From Desulfovibrio sp. (GTDB lineage Bacteria > Desulfobacterota > Desulfovibrionia > Desulfovibrionales > Desulfovibrionaceae): 64,000 nucleotides of DNA. The DNA lies in NCBI GenBank assembly GCA_030145055.1, contig JAQYWK010000001.1:1-64000 (forward strand), read 5' to 3'. The notes beneath the pieces were generated by a model. That model worked only from the letters and a program-made list of their open reading frames with translations, was not told the DNA's origin and made no database searches. Of the stretch, positions 36,808 to 45,969 are shown in pieces. The first letter of the stretch is position 1, and the number at the start of each line of letters is the position of its first letter. A program made the position numbers and the translations under genes.

Positions 36808-37374
36808 ATGCAAAATATACGAACATTTATTGCACACCCAGTTCCAGAAGAATGGAAAAACGTACTCTTAGAAAGTGCTGAGCTGTTAAATGAAGGACTG
36901 CAATCCAAAGTTGCATGGGTAAAGCCTGAAAACATGCATTTCACGCTGAAATTCTCCGGAGACATTCCAGAGGACGCTATCTCGCGCATAGACCCAGTGC
37001 TGAAGGCAATTCAGTTTGACCCATTTGAAATAAGCACAGGGCCGAGCGGCTACTTCCCTTCCCCTACAAAACCACGAGTTATTTGGGTAGGACTCGCCTG
37101 TGGTTCCAAAGAAATATGTGACAATGCTCTTGCTATTGATAGTGCACTTACATCCTTAGGATTTGCAAAAAACACCAAACCTTACCACGCCCATCTAACT
37201 CTCGGCAGAGTAAAAAAGCTGGCAAAAGATGACTGGGCGGCATTATCAGATAAAATAAATAATCTGCCTCTTCCGACGAGCACTATCAGTGAGTTCGCTC
37301 TATATCAAAGTGAGCTGACACCTACCGGTCCAATTTACACCAAACTGAAAACATACACGGGTCGTCCATATTAA
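36808..37374 (+). CDS. thpR: RNA 2',3'-cyclic phosphodiesterase (ThpR)
   Basis: 2H-phosphoesterase of 188 residues. The two HxTx motifs are HFTL (H44) and HLTL (YHAHLTLGRV, near residue 130). Family members open 2',3'-cyclic phosphate RNA ends and were once called 2'-5' RNA ligases. Length is usual. It has a ribosome site AACAGG at some distance from the ATG. It is followed by a strong terminator. Confidence 0.93.
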   Translation: MQNIRTFIAHPVPEEWKNVLLESAELLNEGLQSKVAWVKPENMHFTLKFSGDIPEDAISRIDPVLKAIQFDPFEISTGPSGYFPSPTKPRVIWVGLACGSKEICDNALAIDSALTSLGFAKNTKPYHAHLTLGRVKKLAKDDWAALSDKINNLPLPTSTISEFALYQSELTPTGPIYTKLKTYTGRPY

Positions 37375-37400
37375 TTTATAGCATCGACTTTTCTACAAAA

Positions 37401-37438
37401 ATAAAAGCTCACATATTTGCGTATGTGAGCTTTTTAAT
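37401..37438. terminator. bidirectional terminator
   Basis: AAAAGCTCACATA and TATGTGAGCTTTT make a 13-bp stem with a six-base loop. T-rich on the plus strand, A-rich before it. It ends thpR on one strand and the Do protease on the other. Confidence 0.88.
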
Positions 37439-37455
37439 TTTGAATTTCGCTTATC

Positions 37456-38823
37456 TTACGAATTCAGCTTTACATGATAGTAATTTCTACCGCGCTGGAT
37501 TTTCATGAGCACGTTACCGTTCAAACGATACCGCAAAAATGAATCAAGGAAATCCTGCTGTGAATTAATCTGGCGATTTCCAATCTGATGAATCTTGTCA
37601 CCGGGCTTGAGGCCGAGTTTCGCAGCAGGGCTATTCGGTTTTACGTCTGAAACAAGCATTGCACGACCACGGCTATCCTTCTCTACGGCTATGCCCCATT
37701 TGGACCACGTAAAATTTTTCACCTGCTGGGGTTGTAGAGATTCAGGGCGAACTTTGATTTTTATTTTCTTATTTCTGTGCAAAACCTCAAGAACGACATC
37801 ACTACCCCGAGTCTGCGAGCGCAAAATCGAAACATAGCCATCCTTATCCTCAATCTCTATACCGTTCATGGAAAGAATCACGTCACCCGGAGCAAGTCCC
37901 GCTTTCTCAGCAGGCATGCCTCGATAAATGTCGCTCACAAGCAACCCAGACACACGGGGAAGCCCGAAATAATTAGCAGAACTTTGATCTAGATCCTGAC
38001 CACTAAGCCCAAGCCAGACAGGCGAAACCTTGCCGGAAGCCAAAAGTTCCCTGACCACCCGCTTCGCTCTATTGATAGGAATGGCAAATCCAATGCCTTC
38101 CGCACGGGCCTGCATGGCGGTGTTAATACCAATCAACTCGCCCATAATATTTAGTAATGGCCCACCACTATTCCCGGGATTGATCGCAGCATCAGTTTGA
38201 ATAAAATCCGTGAATGAACCATCATTTGATTTCACTGTCCGTTTCAAAGCGGAAACCACTCCAGTTGTAACGGTATGCGTGTACCCAAAAGGATTACCAA
38301 TCGCGATAACAGTTTCCCCGATGTAAATATCGGACGAATCTCCCATCTTAACCTGCGGCAATCCCCTTGCACCTTTTATTTTCAAAACAGCCAAATCGAA
38401 ATCGGCATCTGATCCTATGATTTCGGCTTCGAAATCTTCGCCATTAATCATTCTGACTTTAATTTCACTACCACCCGCGAGTACATGAGCGTTGGTAAGC
38501 ACAAGTCCCTTACTACCGTTAATGATAACACCCGACCCAGTACTTGTTGAACGAAACTTACGTTTCTGCATACCGGACCCGCCATCAAAAAACTGATCGA
38601 AAGGATCTCCGCCCCTGAACAACTGGGCAAAGGGTGAAACTCCGCGCTCAACAATTCGCGTGACGGTAATATTAACAACTGCGGCCGAAGTGTTCTGCAC
38701 CGCCCGAACAACAGGGGTAATCCGCAAGTCATCGCTTCCGGCACTAAGTGCAGGCAAAACAGACACTGCGAGAACAACTAAAACACAAAAGAACTGTGAT
38801 ATATTTCTAATGACTAAATTCAT
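37456..38823 (-). CDS. degP: Do-type periplasmic serine protease
   Basis: Envelope quality-control protease and chaperone of 455 residues. A signal peptide (about 1-28) precedes the trypsin-like domain with triad H113 (TNAHVLAGG), D143 (DFDLAVLK) and S219 (NPGNSGGPL). Two PDZ domains follow (about 260-355 and 365-450). This layout is the DegP/DegQ/MucD group, and which paralogue cannot be decided. It starts 13 bases after the htpX stop, so the pair forms a stress operon. Confidence 0.94.
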   Translation of the reverse strand: MNLVIRNISQFFCVLVVLAVSVLPALSAGSDDLRITPVVRAVQNTSAAVVNITVTRIVERGVSPFAQLFRGGDPFDQFFDGGSGMQKRKFRSTSTGSGVIINGSKGLVLTNAHVLAGGSEIKVRMINGEDFEAEIIGSDADFDLAVLKIKGARGLPQVKMGDSSDIYIGETVIAIGNPFGYTHTVTTGVVSALKRTVKSNDGSFTDFIQTDAAINPGNSGGPLLNIMGELIGINTAMQARAEGIGFAIPINRAKRVVRELLASGKVSPVWLGLSGQDLDQSSANYFGLPRVSGLLVSDIYRGMPAEKAGLAPGDVILSMNGIEIEDKDGYVSILRSQTRGSDVVLEVLHRNKKIKIKVRPESLQPQQVKNFTWSKWGIAVEKDSRGRAMLVSDVKPNSPAAKLGLKPGDKIHQIGNRQINSQQDFLDSFLRYRLNGNVLMKIQRGRNYYHVKLNS

Positions 38824-38835
38824 AATTAACTAGGA

Positions 38836-39684
38836 CTAAAGATTACGGGACATCTCCATCAACCGCGCGATGCGCTCTTCGGTCGAAGGATGTGTACTGA
38901 ACCATTTTGACATGCTCGAACCACTGAATGGGTTGACTATAAACATGTTCTCGGTTGCGGGATTTGCGTCCATAGGAATATTGCGAACTGTAGCATCCAA
39001 CTTGTAAAGGGCCGAAGCAAGAGCTCTGGGGTCATGAGAGATTCTCGCACCTGTGGAATCAGCCAGATATTCTCTTGAACGCGAAATTGCCATTTGAATT
39101 ACAGATGCGGCAATGGGCGCGATAATAGCTAGCGCGATTGCGGCTATCGGGCTTGGCCCATCCTCATCATCACTGCCGAATCCGAAAATAGTTGCCCACT
39201 GCAACATATTTGCAATCATCATAATTGCCCCGGCAAGTACCGCCGCAACGGACTGAATCAAGATATCGCGATTAGCAATATGCCCGATCTCATGAGCAAT
39301 AACTCCGCGTAGTTCTTCTGGAGTAAGAATGCGCATAATGCCGCTTGTGATCGCAACAACTGCGTTCTCAGGATTCCTGCCTGTGGCAAAAGCATTAGGA
39401 GAATCTTGATCAATCACATAAAGTCTCGGAGCCGGAACGCCCGCAGTAGCGGCTAGTTCCTGAACCATTTCGAAAACATACGGAGCATCGCTATGTGAAA
39501 GCTGTCTAGCTTTGTACATTTTAAGTACAATCTTATCAGAGTACCAATAACTTCCTACATTCATGAACAGAGTAATACCAAAGGCAATAATAATCCCTGT
39601 ACGTCCGCCAAGCATTCCACCAAGAAAAATAATAATAGCGCTAAGAGAAGCGAGTAGGAAAAATGTTTTAATCTGACTGGTCAT
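38836..39684 (-). CDS. htpX: membrane metalloprotease HtpX
   Basis: M48B zinc endopeptidase of the inner membrane, 282 residues. Two N-terminal helices (about 8-45) precede the zinc motif HEIGH (H131-H135) and the third ligand in SREYLAD. Additional helices (about 140-195) follow the motif. The conserved region NAFATG is present. It degrades damaged membrane proteins. It is upstream of the Do protease and transcribed with it. GAGGGA lies 9 bases before the ATG. Confidence 0.95.
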   Translation of the reverse strand: MTSQIKTFFLLASLSAIIIFLGGMLGGRTGIIIAFGITLFMNVGSYWYSDKIVLKMYKARQLSHSDAPYVFEMVQELAATAGVPAPRLYVIDQDSPNAFATGRNPENAVVAITSGIMRILTPEELRGVIAHEIGHIANRDILIQSVAAVLAGAIMMIANMLQWATIFGFGSDDEDGPSPIAAIALAIIAPIAASVIQMAISRSREYLADSTGARISHDPRALASALYKLDATVRNIPMDANPATENMFIVNPFSGSSMSKWFSTHPSTEERIARLMEMSRNL

Positions 39685-39767
39685 AGAATAAATCCCTCAC
39701 TGAGTTTATATAAACATAGCCGCAGCATAGTTCATTCTCGATATGCAGCGCCAAAATCCACAAAAGT

Positions 39768-39798
39768 AAATACCGCGCTGAAAAACGCGGTATTTAAA
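39768..39798 (-). terminator. hairpin after sensor kinase gene
   Basis: AAATACCGCG and CGCGGTATTT form a 10-bp stem with an eight-base loop, 47 bases after the kinase stop on the minus strand. The following sequence is only moderately T-rich. Confidence 0.5.
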
Positions 39799-39844
39799 AG
39801 ATATTTATTAATACCAAACCGTCAAGAGCAGAAAACCAATCTAA

Positions 39845-42163
39845 TTATCCTTCTACGATATCCAAAGGAAGCTTAATAATAAAAGCTGTTCCTTCGCCAT
39901 TTGCACTAGAGCATAAGATCGAACCGCCAAGGCGGCTTGTCACTAAATTGTAGACAATACTCATGCCGAGGCCGGTTCCACCTCTTCCTCTGCGCGTGGT
40001 AAAGAACGGCTCAAAGATTTTTGAGACATTTTCACTGCTCATTCCTTTACCATCGTCACTGTAGTGTACTTGCACAGAGTCCTCTGTAACCTCAACCCGT
40101 ATGGATATATTTCCAGCCTCAATTCCATCGAATCCGTGTATCAGGGAATTGATTATTAAATTCGAAAAAATCTGCATAAATGCACCGGGCCATGTGTTTA
40201 ACACAAGATCTTCAGGACAGAATACATTAATTTTATGCTGGGTTCTTTTGTATTTCGAGCGCAAACTAAGCAATATTTCATTTAGATAATCGTGCAAATT
40301 AATTTTACGTCTATGGCCGGAAGTCTGGTCAACAGCAACCTGTTTAAAGTTACCTATCAACTCAGCCGCCCTGTGCAAATTAACCATGCTGGAGGAAGTC
40401 GCCTCCTGAGCAATAGACAAAAATTTATCCAAATCAGACTTGCGCAGCTCACCCTTACTGATTTTATCCACAAGTCCGTTCAAGCGCTCTTCCATGTAGC
40501 TGATACTTGTTACGCTAATACCAATAGGAGTGTTAATCTCATGCGCAACTCCGGCAACAAGATCACCAAGTGCAGCCATCTTTTCAGATTGAATCAACTG
40601 ATTTTGAGCATTTTCCAACCTAACAAGCGAATCACTAAGCTCATGGGTTCTCTCTTCAACCTTATCTTCAAGCTCGGCATTCAAGTCTCGCAACTGGTCC
40701 TGAACCATTTTTAGCTCAGTAATATCACGCCCTTCAGCAATCAAGTAAAGTATATTGCCCTCCACTCCAAATGCAGGCTTCAGCGAGAAATCTATAAAGC
40801 GAACTTCTCCTTTAGCGGGATGGGTAGCAATCTGTCTGCGAATAGTCTGACCGTCAGCAGCACGTTTGATCCCGTCCTGAAGCATTGGGATTAAAGCCTT
40901 GGGTTCCTGCCACCATGGACCTTCCCAGAACGGCTTTCCGAGCACTTCCTCGCCTATAACACTCTTAAGAGCAAGTGCAGCAGTATTAACCTCAAGAAGA
41001 ATTCCATCAGTAGAGAGTACGCCCATAAATTGCATGGACTGATCAAACACTCCCTTGAACATTGCTTCGCTCAAGGCAAGCTGTTCCTCAGCTTTTTTCA
41101 AGGCGGTAATATCATGCCCCTCGATTATCAAAAAGAGGACTTCGCCCCCCCCATTCAAGACAGGTTTAATGGAAAAATCTACAGTGATTTTATGTCCTAA
41201 TCTATCAAAATGAGTAGCCACATCATGGCTAATTTCACCATACGAAGATTTTTTAATATACTCTTTCAGTCTTGTCTGAAGAACTACAGAGTGATTCCAC
41301 CACGGCGTATCCCAACAATATTCTCCAACAACTTCATCAGCAGTAACTTGAACAAGATCCAATGCGGTCTGGTTAACCATCCAAAGCACACCCTCAGGGC
41401 TAAGAACTCCCACCATCTGAAAACTATTTTTAAATACTCCCTCAAAAAGAGCCTCACTCTCTTCAAGCAACTCGCCGGCTTTTCTACTTTGGACTATTGA
41501 GTATACTGACAGAAGTAAAAGCACTGCGAGTATAGCCAAAGTGAACATGACCAGCTTTCGATTCTCTGCTTTAACCTCAGCATCAACATCCTCCAGATAA
41601 AGCCCTGTCCCGATTATCCAACCCCATGGTTCAAATCTCTTAACAAATGAAATTTTTTCATACTCAGTACCCGGCTTATCTTTCCACTGCCAATAATATG
41701 TCACATAACCTTCGCCATTTTTTTCCGTAACATCTCTCATCTTTTCAAAGAGACGATTACCTTTCAAATCTACGAAGTTTTTTAAATCTTTCCCGTCAAG
41801 CTCTGGCCGATAAGGATGCATAACCATTTGCGGCGTATAATCTGTAATCCAGAAATAGTCCTTATTTTCAGATCCGAAGCGCAGTGAATACAAAATTTCA
41901 GCGCCCTTCTTCTTAGCCGCTTTAGTTGAAATAAGCCCTTCTCTCTCCTGTGAACGAATATGCGCCAGCATGGATGTTGCAACCTGCGTCATATTTCGCA
42001 TAGAAGCCTTCTTCTGCTCTATCATTGCTTCACGCACTGCGGGCATGTGCACCAAAAACAAAACAATACAAAAAAGTAGCATGGAAGTAACAGTAGGAAT
42101 GGCAATTCTGAGCCATACAGGGATACCTTTCCCTGGATCTCTACCATTTTTCAAAAGCGCCAT
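39845..42163 (-). CDS. Cache-PAS-PAS sensor histidine kinase
   Basis: Membrane kinase of 772 residues from ATG 42163, preceded by GGAGGAAGTA. A longer frame to 42187 lacks this support. Helices near 18-40 and 205-225 flank a periplasmic single Cache domain (YFWITDYTPQMVMHPYRPEL, FEPWGWIIGTGLY). Two PAS domains, about 240-360 and 375-495, with near-duplicate sequence (EGVFKNSFQMVGVL versus KGVFDQSMQFMGVL) lead to a coiled linker. The kinase core has H-box VAGVAHEINTPIG, N-box FSNLIINSLIHGFDG, G1 DDGKGM and G2 GRGGTGLGMSI. No receiver is attached. It lies opposite the RTX gene. Confidence 0.92.
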   Translation of the reverse strand: MALLKNGRDPGKGIPVWLRIAIPTVTSMLLFCIVLFLVHMPAVREAMIEQKKASMRNMTQVATSMLAHIRSQEREGLISTKAAKKKGAEILYSLRFGSENKDYFWITDYTPQMVMHPYRPELDGKDLKNFVDLKGNRLFEKMRDVTEKNGEGYVTYYWQWKDKPGTEYEKISFVKRFEPWGWIIGTGLYLEDVDAEVKAENRKLVMFTLAILAVLLLLSVYSIVQSRKAGELLEESEALFEGVFKNSFQMVGVLSPEGVLWMVNQTALDLVQVTADEVVGEYCWDTPWWNHSVVLQTRLKEYIKKSSYGEISHDVATHFDRLGHKITVDFSIKPVLNGGGEVLFLIIEGHDITALKKAEEQLALSEAMFKGVFDQSMQFMGVLSTDGILLEVNTAALALKSVIGEEVLGKPFWEGPWWQEPKALIPMLQDGIKRAADGQTIRRQIATHPAKGEVRFIDFSLKPAFGVEGNILYLIAEGRDITELKMVQDQLRDLNAELEDKVEERTHELSDSLVRLENAQNQLIQSEKMAALGDLVAGVAHEINTPIGISVTSISYMEERLNGLVDKISKGELRKSDLDKFLSIAQEATSSSMVNLHRAAELIGNFKQVAVDQTSGHRRKINLHDYLNEILLSLRSKYKRTQHKINVFCPEDLVLNTWPGAFMQIFSNLIINSLIHGFDGIEAGNISIRVEVTEDSVQVHYSDDGKGMSSENVSKIFEPFFTTRRGRGGTGLGMSIVYNLVTSRLGGSILCSSANGEGTAFIIKLPLDIVEG

Positions 42164-42416
42164 TACTTCCTCCAAGCTAAAAAACATATCAATAAAATTT
42201 CAATTCCAATTATAGTCTACACTAAATTCTTGATCTTATACAAGCAACAAGACGGACTCAACAGAATACATTTTTAGGAAACGGAATTGGTGCAACCTCC
42301 TGTTAAAAGGCCTTTTCAACACTGTAAAAGAATGACTTTCATCATATTAAATGATAGTTGTAATAGCTCGCTTTAGTAAACTTGCAAAATAATTTAATTT
42401 CTCTCCGGAGCCCCCT

Positions 42417-45317
42417 ATGCCTGACTCTCAAAATAGCCCTACTGAAATCGGTATCATTACCGGCTTAATAGGAGAAGCTTACGCTGAATCTGATTCTGGT
42501 TCACGTGTTCTTGAACCAGGCAGCCCTATATTTCAAGGAGAACAGCTCGTTACAGGCCCTGAGGGCAATATCGAAGTAAAGTTTATAGATGACACACTTC
42601 TATCTCAAGGTGGCAATTCCCGCATCACTCTTGATGACTACGTTTATGATACAAGCGACACCTCGGCATCCGAGCTTCTGCTGGACATTACAGAAGGAAC
42701 ATTTCGCGTAGTTACAGGCAAGATAGCCGAACAAAATCCTGAAAGATTTAAAGTCGGTTCCCCGCTTGCCACCATCGGTATTCGCGGCACAATTACTGTC
42801 CATGAAGTTCAGCCAGGCGACTCCGAAAAACCTGGGTTTGAAAAACATGGGGTTGAAGAAATTCACAGCGGTAAAGCTCTTATAGTTCAAAGTAATATTG
42901 ATGGTACAATTCGCCAGATAGCAAGCCCGCTCGGCATGGTTGATGTTTCGCCATCCGGAGCACTTGGCCCAGTACGCCCTCTTTCCCCGCAGGAATTTAA
43001 CACTTTCCGAGAAATAGCCCCTGCAAACATACGAGCTGAACAAGAAATTATCCAAGAACGCCAAGAAGAGGTGGGTGAAGACACCCCCGATGATGAAGCT
43101 CAGGATGATGCACCAGAAGAAGGTGAAGGCGAAGAGCTTCCCGAAGATATTGATCCTGGTGGCAGCGAGCTTAAAGGGGGCGAAGGGGACCCAAATGAAT
43201 TTCAAAGAATACCACTAGGACAAGGGGAAGCCCCCCCTGAGAACGGCCAATCAGTCAGAGAGATTGAGGGCTTTCATGGTTCGGAAAGAATTTCGGAATT
43301 TGCGAGACCATCCAGAAGAACTTTTGACGAACTAGATCCAAAACTAGATCTAAAAACAGGTCTAAAACCAGATCCAAAATCAGATCTAAAACCAGATCCT
43401 GAGCCAGATCCTGTAGTCTCATACAACACCATCACAGGTGACGCTGGCGCAAACACCCTCACAGGAACTTCCGCTGCGGATAAAATCCTCGGACTCGGTG
43501 GAGATGATGAACTGAAAGGGATGGACGGCGACGACTCACTTAGCGGTGGAGACGGAGCAGATACGCTTAGCGGTGGCAAAGGAGCCGACATCCTTGACGG
43601 TGGCACTTCCGCAAGTGATATAGATTTCGCATCATACAAAGGTGCCGGCGGTTCCGTAACTGTAAACCTCGCGACCAATGCAGCAACAGGCGCAGACGGT
43701 AGCGATGTCTTAACCAACATAGAAGGCATCATCGGTTCCAACTATAATGACATCCTCACAGGCGACGAGAACGCCAACTGGCTTGAAGGATTAAACGGAA
43801 ACGATTCTATATACGGTGGAGGCGGTACGGACTGGGTACAATACTCACAAGCAGGAGATTCCGTAACAGTTGACCTAAGCCTTCACACTGCGACTGGAGC
43901 AGCAGGCAACGACCACATCGAGGGTATCGAAAATGTTATCGGCTCCAACTATAATGACAACCTCACAGGTGACGACACCGACAACTGGTTTGAAGGATTA
44001 AACGGGAACGATAATATCTACGGATTGGACGGTTCCGATGGAGTGTCGTACGAACATGCAGAAGGTTCCGTAACAGTTAGCCTGAATGATGGTGGCGGTA
44101 CCGCTTACGGTACAGCAGGCAACGACTACCTTGATAGCATCGAAAATGTTATCGGCTCCAAAGGTGCAGACAACATTACTGGGTCAGATGCGAATAACAC
44201 CCTCTATGGTGGTAGAGGCAATGATATTATCAACGGATTGGACGGAAATGACACCATTTATGGAGAAGGTGGGGATGATGTTCTCGTTGGCGGCAACGGA
44301 GTGAACTCTATCGATGGTGGTAGTGGAGTGGACAGCGTTTCTTACATCCATTCAACGGCTGGTGTCACAATAGATGTAGCAGCTAAATCAGCTATTCATT
44401 GTGGCGGCACAGACACAATTTTGAATATCGAAAGTTTTATCGGTTCCAACCACAATGACACCATGACTGGTGGCACAGGCAACGAACAATTCTTCGGCGG
44501 AAAAGGAAACAACGTGATTGACGGCGGAGACGGAACTGACATTGTTTCTTTTGCTAGCTCTACTACAGGTGTAGCATTCACAGTTAACAACGTCGGCCCC
44601 CTGACCACTATCACCCATAGTGACGGTTTTGACGTCATCTCGAACATTGAAGGGTTCATAGGCTCAGAAAAAGCGACTGTAAGCGATAATATGACTGGTA
44701 GCGACTCAGTTGCTGAAACATTTTTTGGCACCCTAGGCGACGACACCTACGATGGAAAGGGCATTGGCGAGAGTGGTGGAGTAGATACTCTCAGCTATGA
44801 ACTAGTGTCTAGCATAATGGATATTTCAATGAGTGACGGTGGAGCTTCTGCCACAACCGGAACTACTTTTAACGACACTTTTTCGAACATTGAAAAGATC
44901 ATAGGTTCAGCTCTTGATGATAACATTCAGGGTAATAACAATGAAAGTTTTGAAACCATTCAAGGGGGTAAGGGAGCTGACACTATCACCCTTGATAATG
45001 CGAGCACAACCCTCAGCTACGTATCTTTAGCCGACGGTGGAGATACTATCTCTAACTTCGACGCAACCACTGATGATTTTCATTTCAGCGGTAGTGATTT
45101 TGACCCTGCCGCAAGAACAGCAGATTTTGGTACAGTCATTGGAGCGTACAATGGTAGCTCAGACTTATTCGGTGGAGACACAAATGCTCATTTTGTATAC
45201 GACGCAGAATGCAATATATTGTGGTATGACTCCAATGGAGACGATGTCGGTGGTGCTACTAAAATAGCAACCATTAGCTCCGGTGATGATGTTACTGCCG
45301 CTGACATCACATTCTAA
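42417..45317 (+). CDS. FecR-domain RTX secreted protein
   Basis: Large surface or secreted protein of 966 residues. Residues 10-150 form a FecR-type domain (GSPIFQGEQLVTGPEGNIEV, GSPLATIGIRGT). An acidic Pro/Glu linker (about 215-270) and seven 4-residue repeats (LDPK-type, about 306-333) follow. From about 345 there are RTX calcium-binding nonapeptides (GGDGADTLSGGKGADILDGG) in several blocks, some in three near-identical ~70-residue units. The end, TTDDFHFSGSDFD and the hydrophobic C-terminus, fits a type I secretion signal. No signal peptide and no secretion genes are near. GGAG lies 9 bases before the ATG. Function could be adhesion or biofilm matrix (inference). Confidence 0.9.
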   Translation: MPDSQNSPTEIGIITGLIGEAYAESDSGSRVLEPGSPIFQGEQLVTGPEGNIEVKFIDDTLLSQGGNSRITLDDYVYDTSDTSASELLLDITEGTFRVVTGKIAEQNPERFKVGSPLATIGIRGTITVHEVQPGDSEKPGFEKHGVEEIHSGKALIVQSNIDGTIRQIASPLGMVDVSPSGALGPVRPLSPQEFNTFREIAPANIRAEQEIIQERQEEVGEDTPDDEAQDDAPEEGEGEELPEDIDPGGSELKGGEGDPNEFQRIPLGQGEAPPENGQSVREIEGFHGSERISEFARPSRRTFDELDPKLDLKTGLKPDPKSDLKPDPEPDPVVSYNTITGDAGANTLTGTSAADKILGLGGDDELKGMDGDDSLSGGDGADTLSGGKGADILDGGTSASDIDFASYKGAGGSVTVNLATNAATGADGSDVLTNIEGIIGSNYNDILTGDENANWLEGLNGNDSIYGGGGTDWVQYSQAGDSVTVDLSLHTATGAAGNDHIEGIENVIGSNYNDNLTGDDTDNWFEGLNGNDNIYGLDGSDGVSYEHAEGSVTVSLNDGGGTAYGTAGNDYLDSIENVIGSKGADNITGSDANNTLYGGRGNDIINGLDGNDTIYGEGGDDVLVGGNGVNSIDGGSGVDSVSYIHSTAGVTIDVAAKSAIHCGGTDTILNIESFIGSNHNDTMTGGTGNEQFFGGKGNNVIDGGDGTDIVSFASSTTGVAFTVNNVGPLTTITHSDGFDVISNIEGFIGSEKATVSDNMTGSDSVAETFFGTLGDDTYDGKGIGESGGVDTLSYELVSSIMDISMSDGGASATTGTTFNDTFSNIEKIIGSALDDNIQGNNNESFETIQGGKGADTITLDNASTTLSYVSLADGGDTISNFDATTDDFHFSGSDFDPAARTADFGTVIGAYNGSSDLFGGDTNAHFVYDAECNILWYDSNGDDVGGATKIATISSGDDVTAADITF
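43332..43415 (+). repeat. seven 12-bp tandem repeats in RTX gene
   Basis: Units similar to CCAGATCCAAAA run seven times from 43332 to 43415, encoding LDPK, LDLK, TGLK, PDPK, SDLK, PDPE and PDPV. In-frame unit changes would alter linker length without breaking the protein. Confidence 0.85.
43731..44200 (+). repeat. ~210-bp direct repeats in RTX gene
   Basis: The stretch starting ATCGGTTCCAACTATAATGA at 43731 recurs at about 43938 (over 80 bases nearly identical) and, more diverged, at 44151. Spacing is 207 and 213 bases. Each unit encodes an RTX block beginning IGSNYNDxLTGD. Confidence 0.8.
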
Positions 45318-45353
45318 TGATCATTGAAGCTCACCAAACCGCATACAAATTAA

Positions 45354-45393
45354 AGAAAAAGCCCCTCAGAAATAAATCTGAGGGGCTTTTTAA
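45354..45393. terminator. bidirectional terminator
   Basis: AAAAAGCCCCTCAGA and TCTGAGGGGCTTTTT pair around AATAAA. It separates the convergent RTX gene and the small coiled-coil genes. Confidence 0.9.
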
Positions 45394-45413
45394 TTAACAA
45401 TTACTATCTAACT

Positions 45414-45668
45414 CTATCTATTATCGAATCCATCATCCATATACTGGCTTTCAATCATATTCTTACAGTTAACAATCTCTAGCTTTATATTCCTCAGCTC
45501 GATCAGCGCATTTCTCTGCTTATCAATAGCTGCATCGAGTCTATTTCTGAGACCCACCTCTTCAATTTGGAAAGCCTTAATCTGATCTGTATGCCACGAC
45601 GTAATCATATTGTTTATGATCAACGCAAGAATCATGATTCCGCCGGAAAGAACTAAAAATAGGATCAT
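45414..45668 (-). CDS. small membrane coiled-coil protein A
   Basis: Protein of 84 residues with an N-terminal membrane helix (about 2-22) and a charged coiled coil (about 32-75). It has no recognised family. Its ATG overlaps the last bases of the preceding gene (ATGA arrangement), and GAGGT is just before. With protein B (81 residues) it makes a pair of similar topology. Likely partners in the inner membrane (inference). Confidence 0.65.
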   Translation of the reverse strand: MILFLVLSGGIMILALIINNMITSWHTDQIKAFQIEEVGLRNRLDAAIDKQRNALIELRNIKLEIVNCKNMIESQYMDDGFDNR

Positions 45669-45910
45669 ACCTCATCCCTCATATCACCGAGCTCTTCCTT
45701 TAGTTCTTCAAGCTGCTCCAGTTCAAGTGCAATATCTTCCTGAATCTGTCTCGTTCCAATCACAAGCCTCTTCACGCGAAATTCAACCTGATCACGAAAG
45801 TTATCAAGCTGCATTTTACGTCTGGATATATGCCCACTCACATTCATGAAGCGTCCATAAATAATCATAAAGATTATAAATCCTAAGACAAGTACTGAAA
45901 TCGAATACAT
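45665..45910 (-). CDS. small membrane coiled-coil protein B
   Basis: Protein of 81 residues with an N-terminal membrane helix (about 3-20) followed by a basic stretch and a long coiled coil rich in Glu/Leu/Gln (about 30-78). No family recognised. AGGA lies about 10 bases before the ATG. The stop overlaps the next gene's start by 4 bases. It follows the receiver-TPR gene by 59 bases and could belong to its transcript. Confidence 0.65.
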   Translation of the reverse strand: MYSISVLVLGFIIFMIIYGRFMNVSGHISRRKMQLDNFRDQVEFRVKRLVIGTRQIQEDIALELEQLEELKEELGDMRDEV

Positions 45911-45969
45911 CTATAAAAATCCTAGCTTTTAAAAATATGATAAGACACTAACAAAACATGAACACCTTT

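Noticed and set aside
42600-43205. 201-codon minus-strand frame inside the RTX gene
   Set aside because: Shadow of the coding strand, produced by its codon bias.
43440-45060. Repeated GGDGxD DNA taken as possible CRISPR
   Set aside because: Repeats are coding, variable and in frame; no constant repeats with unique spacers.
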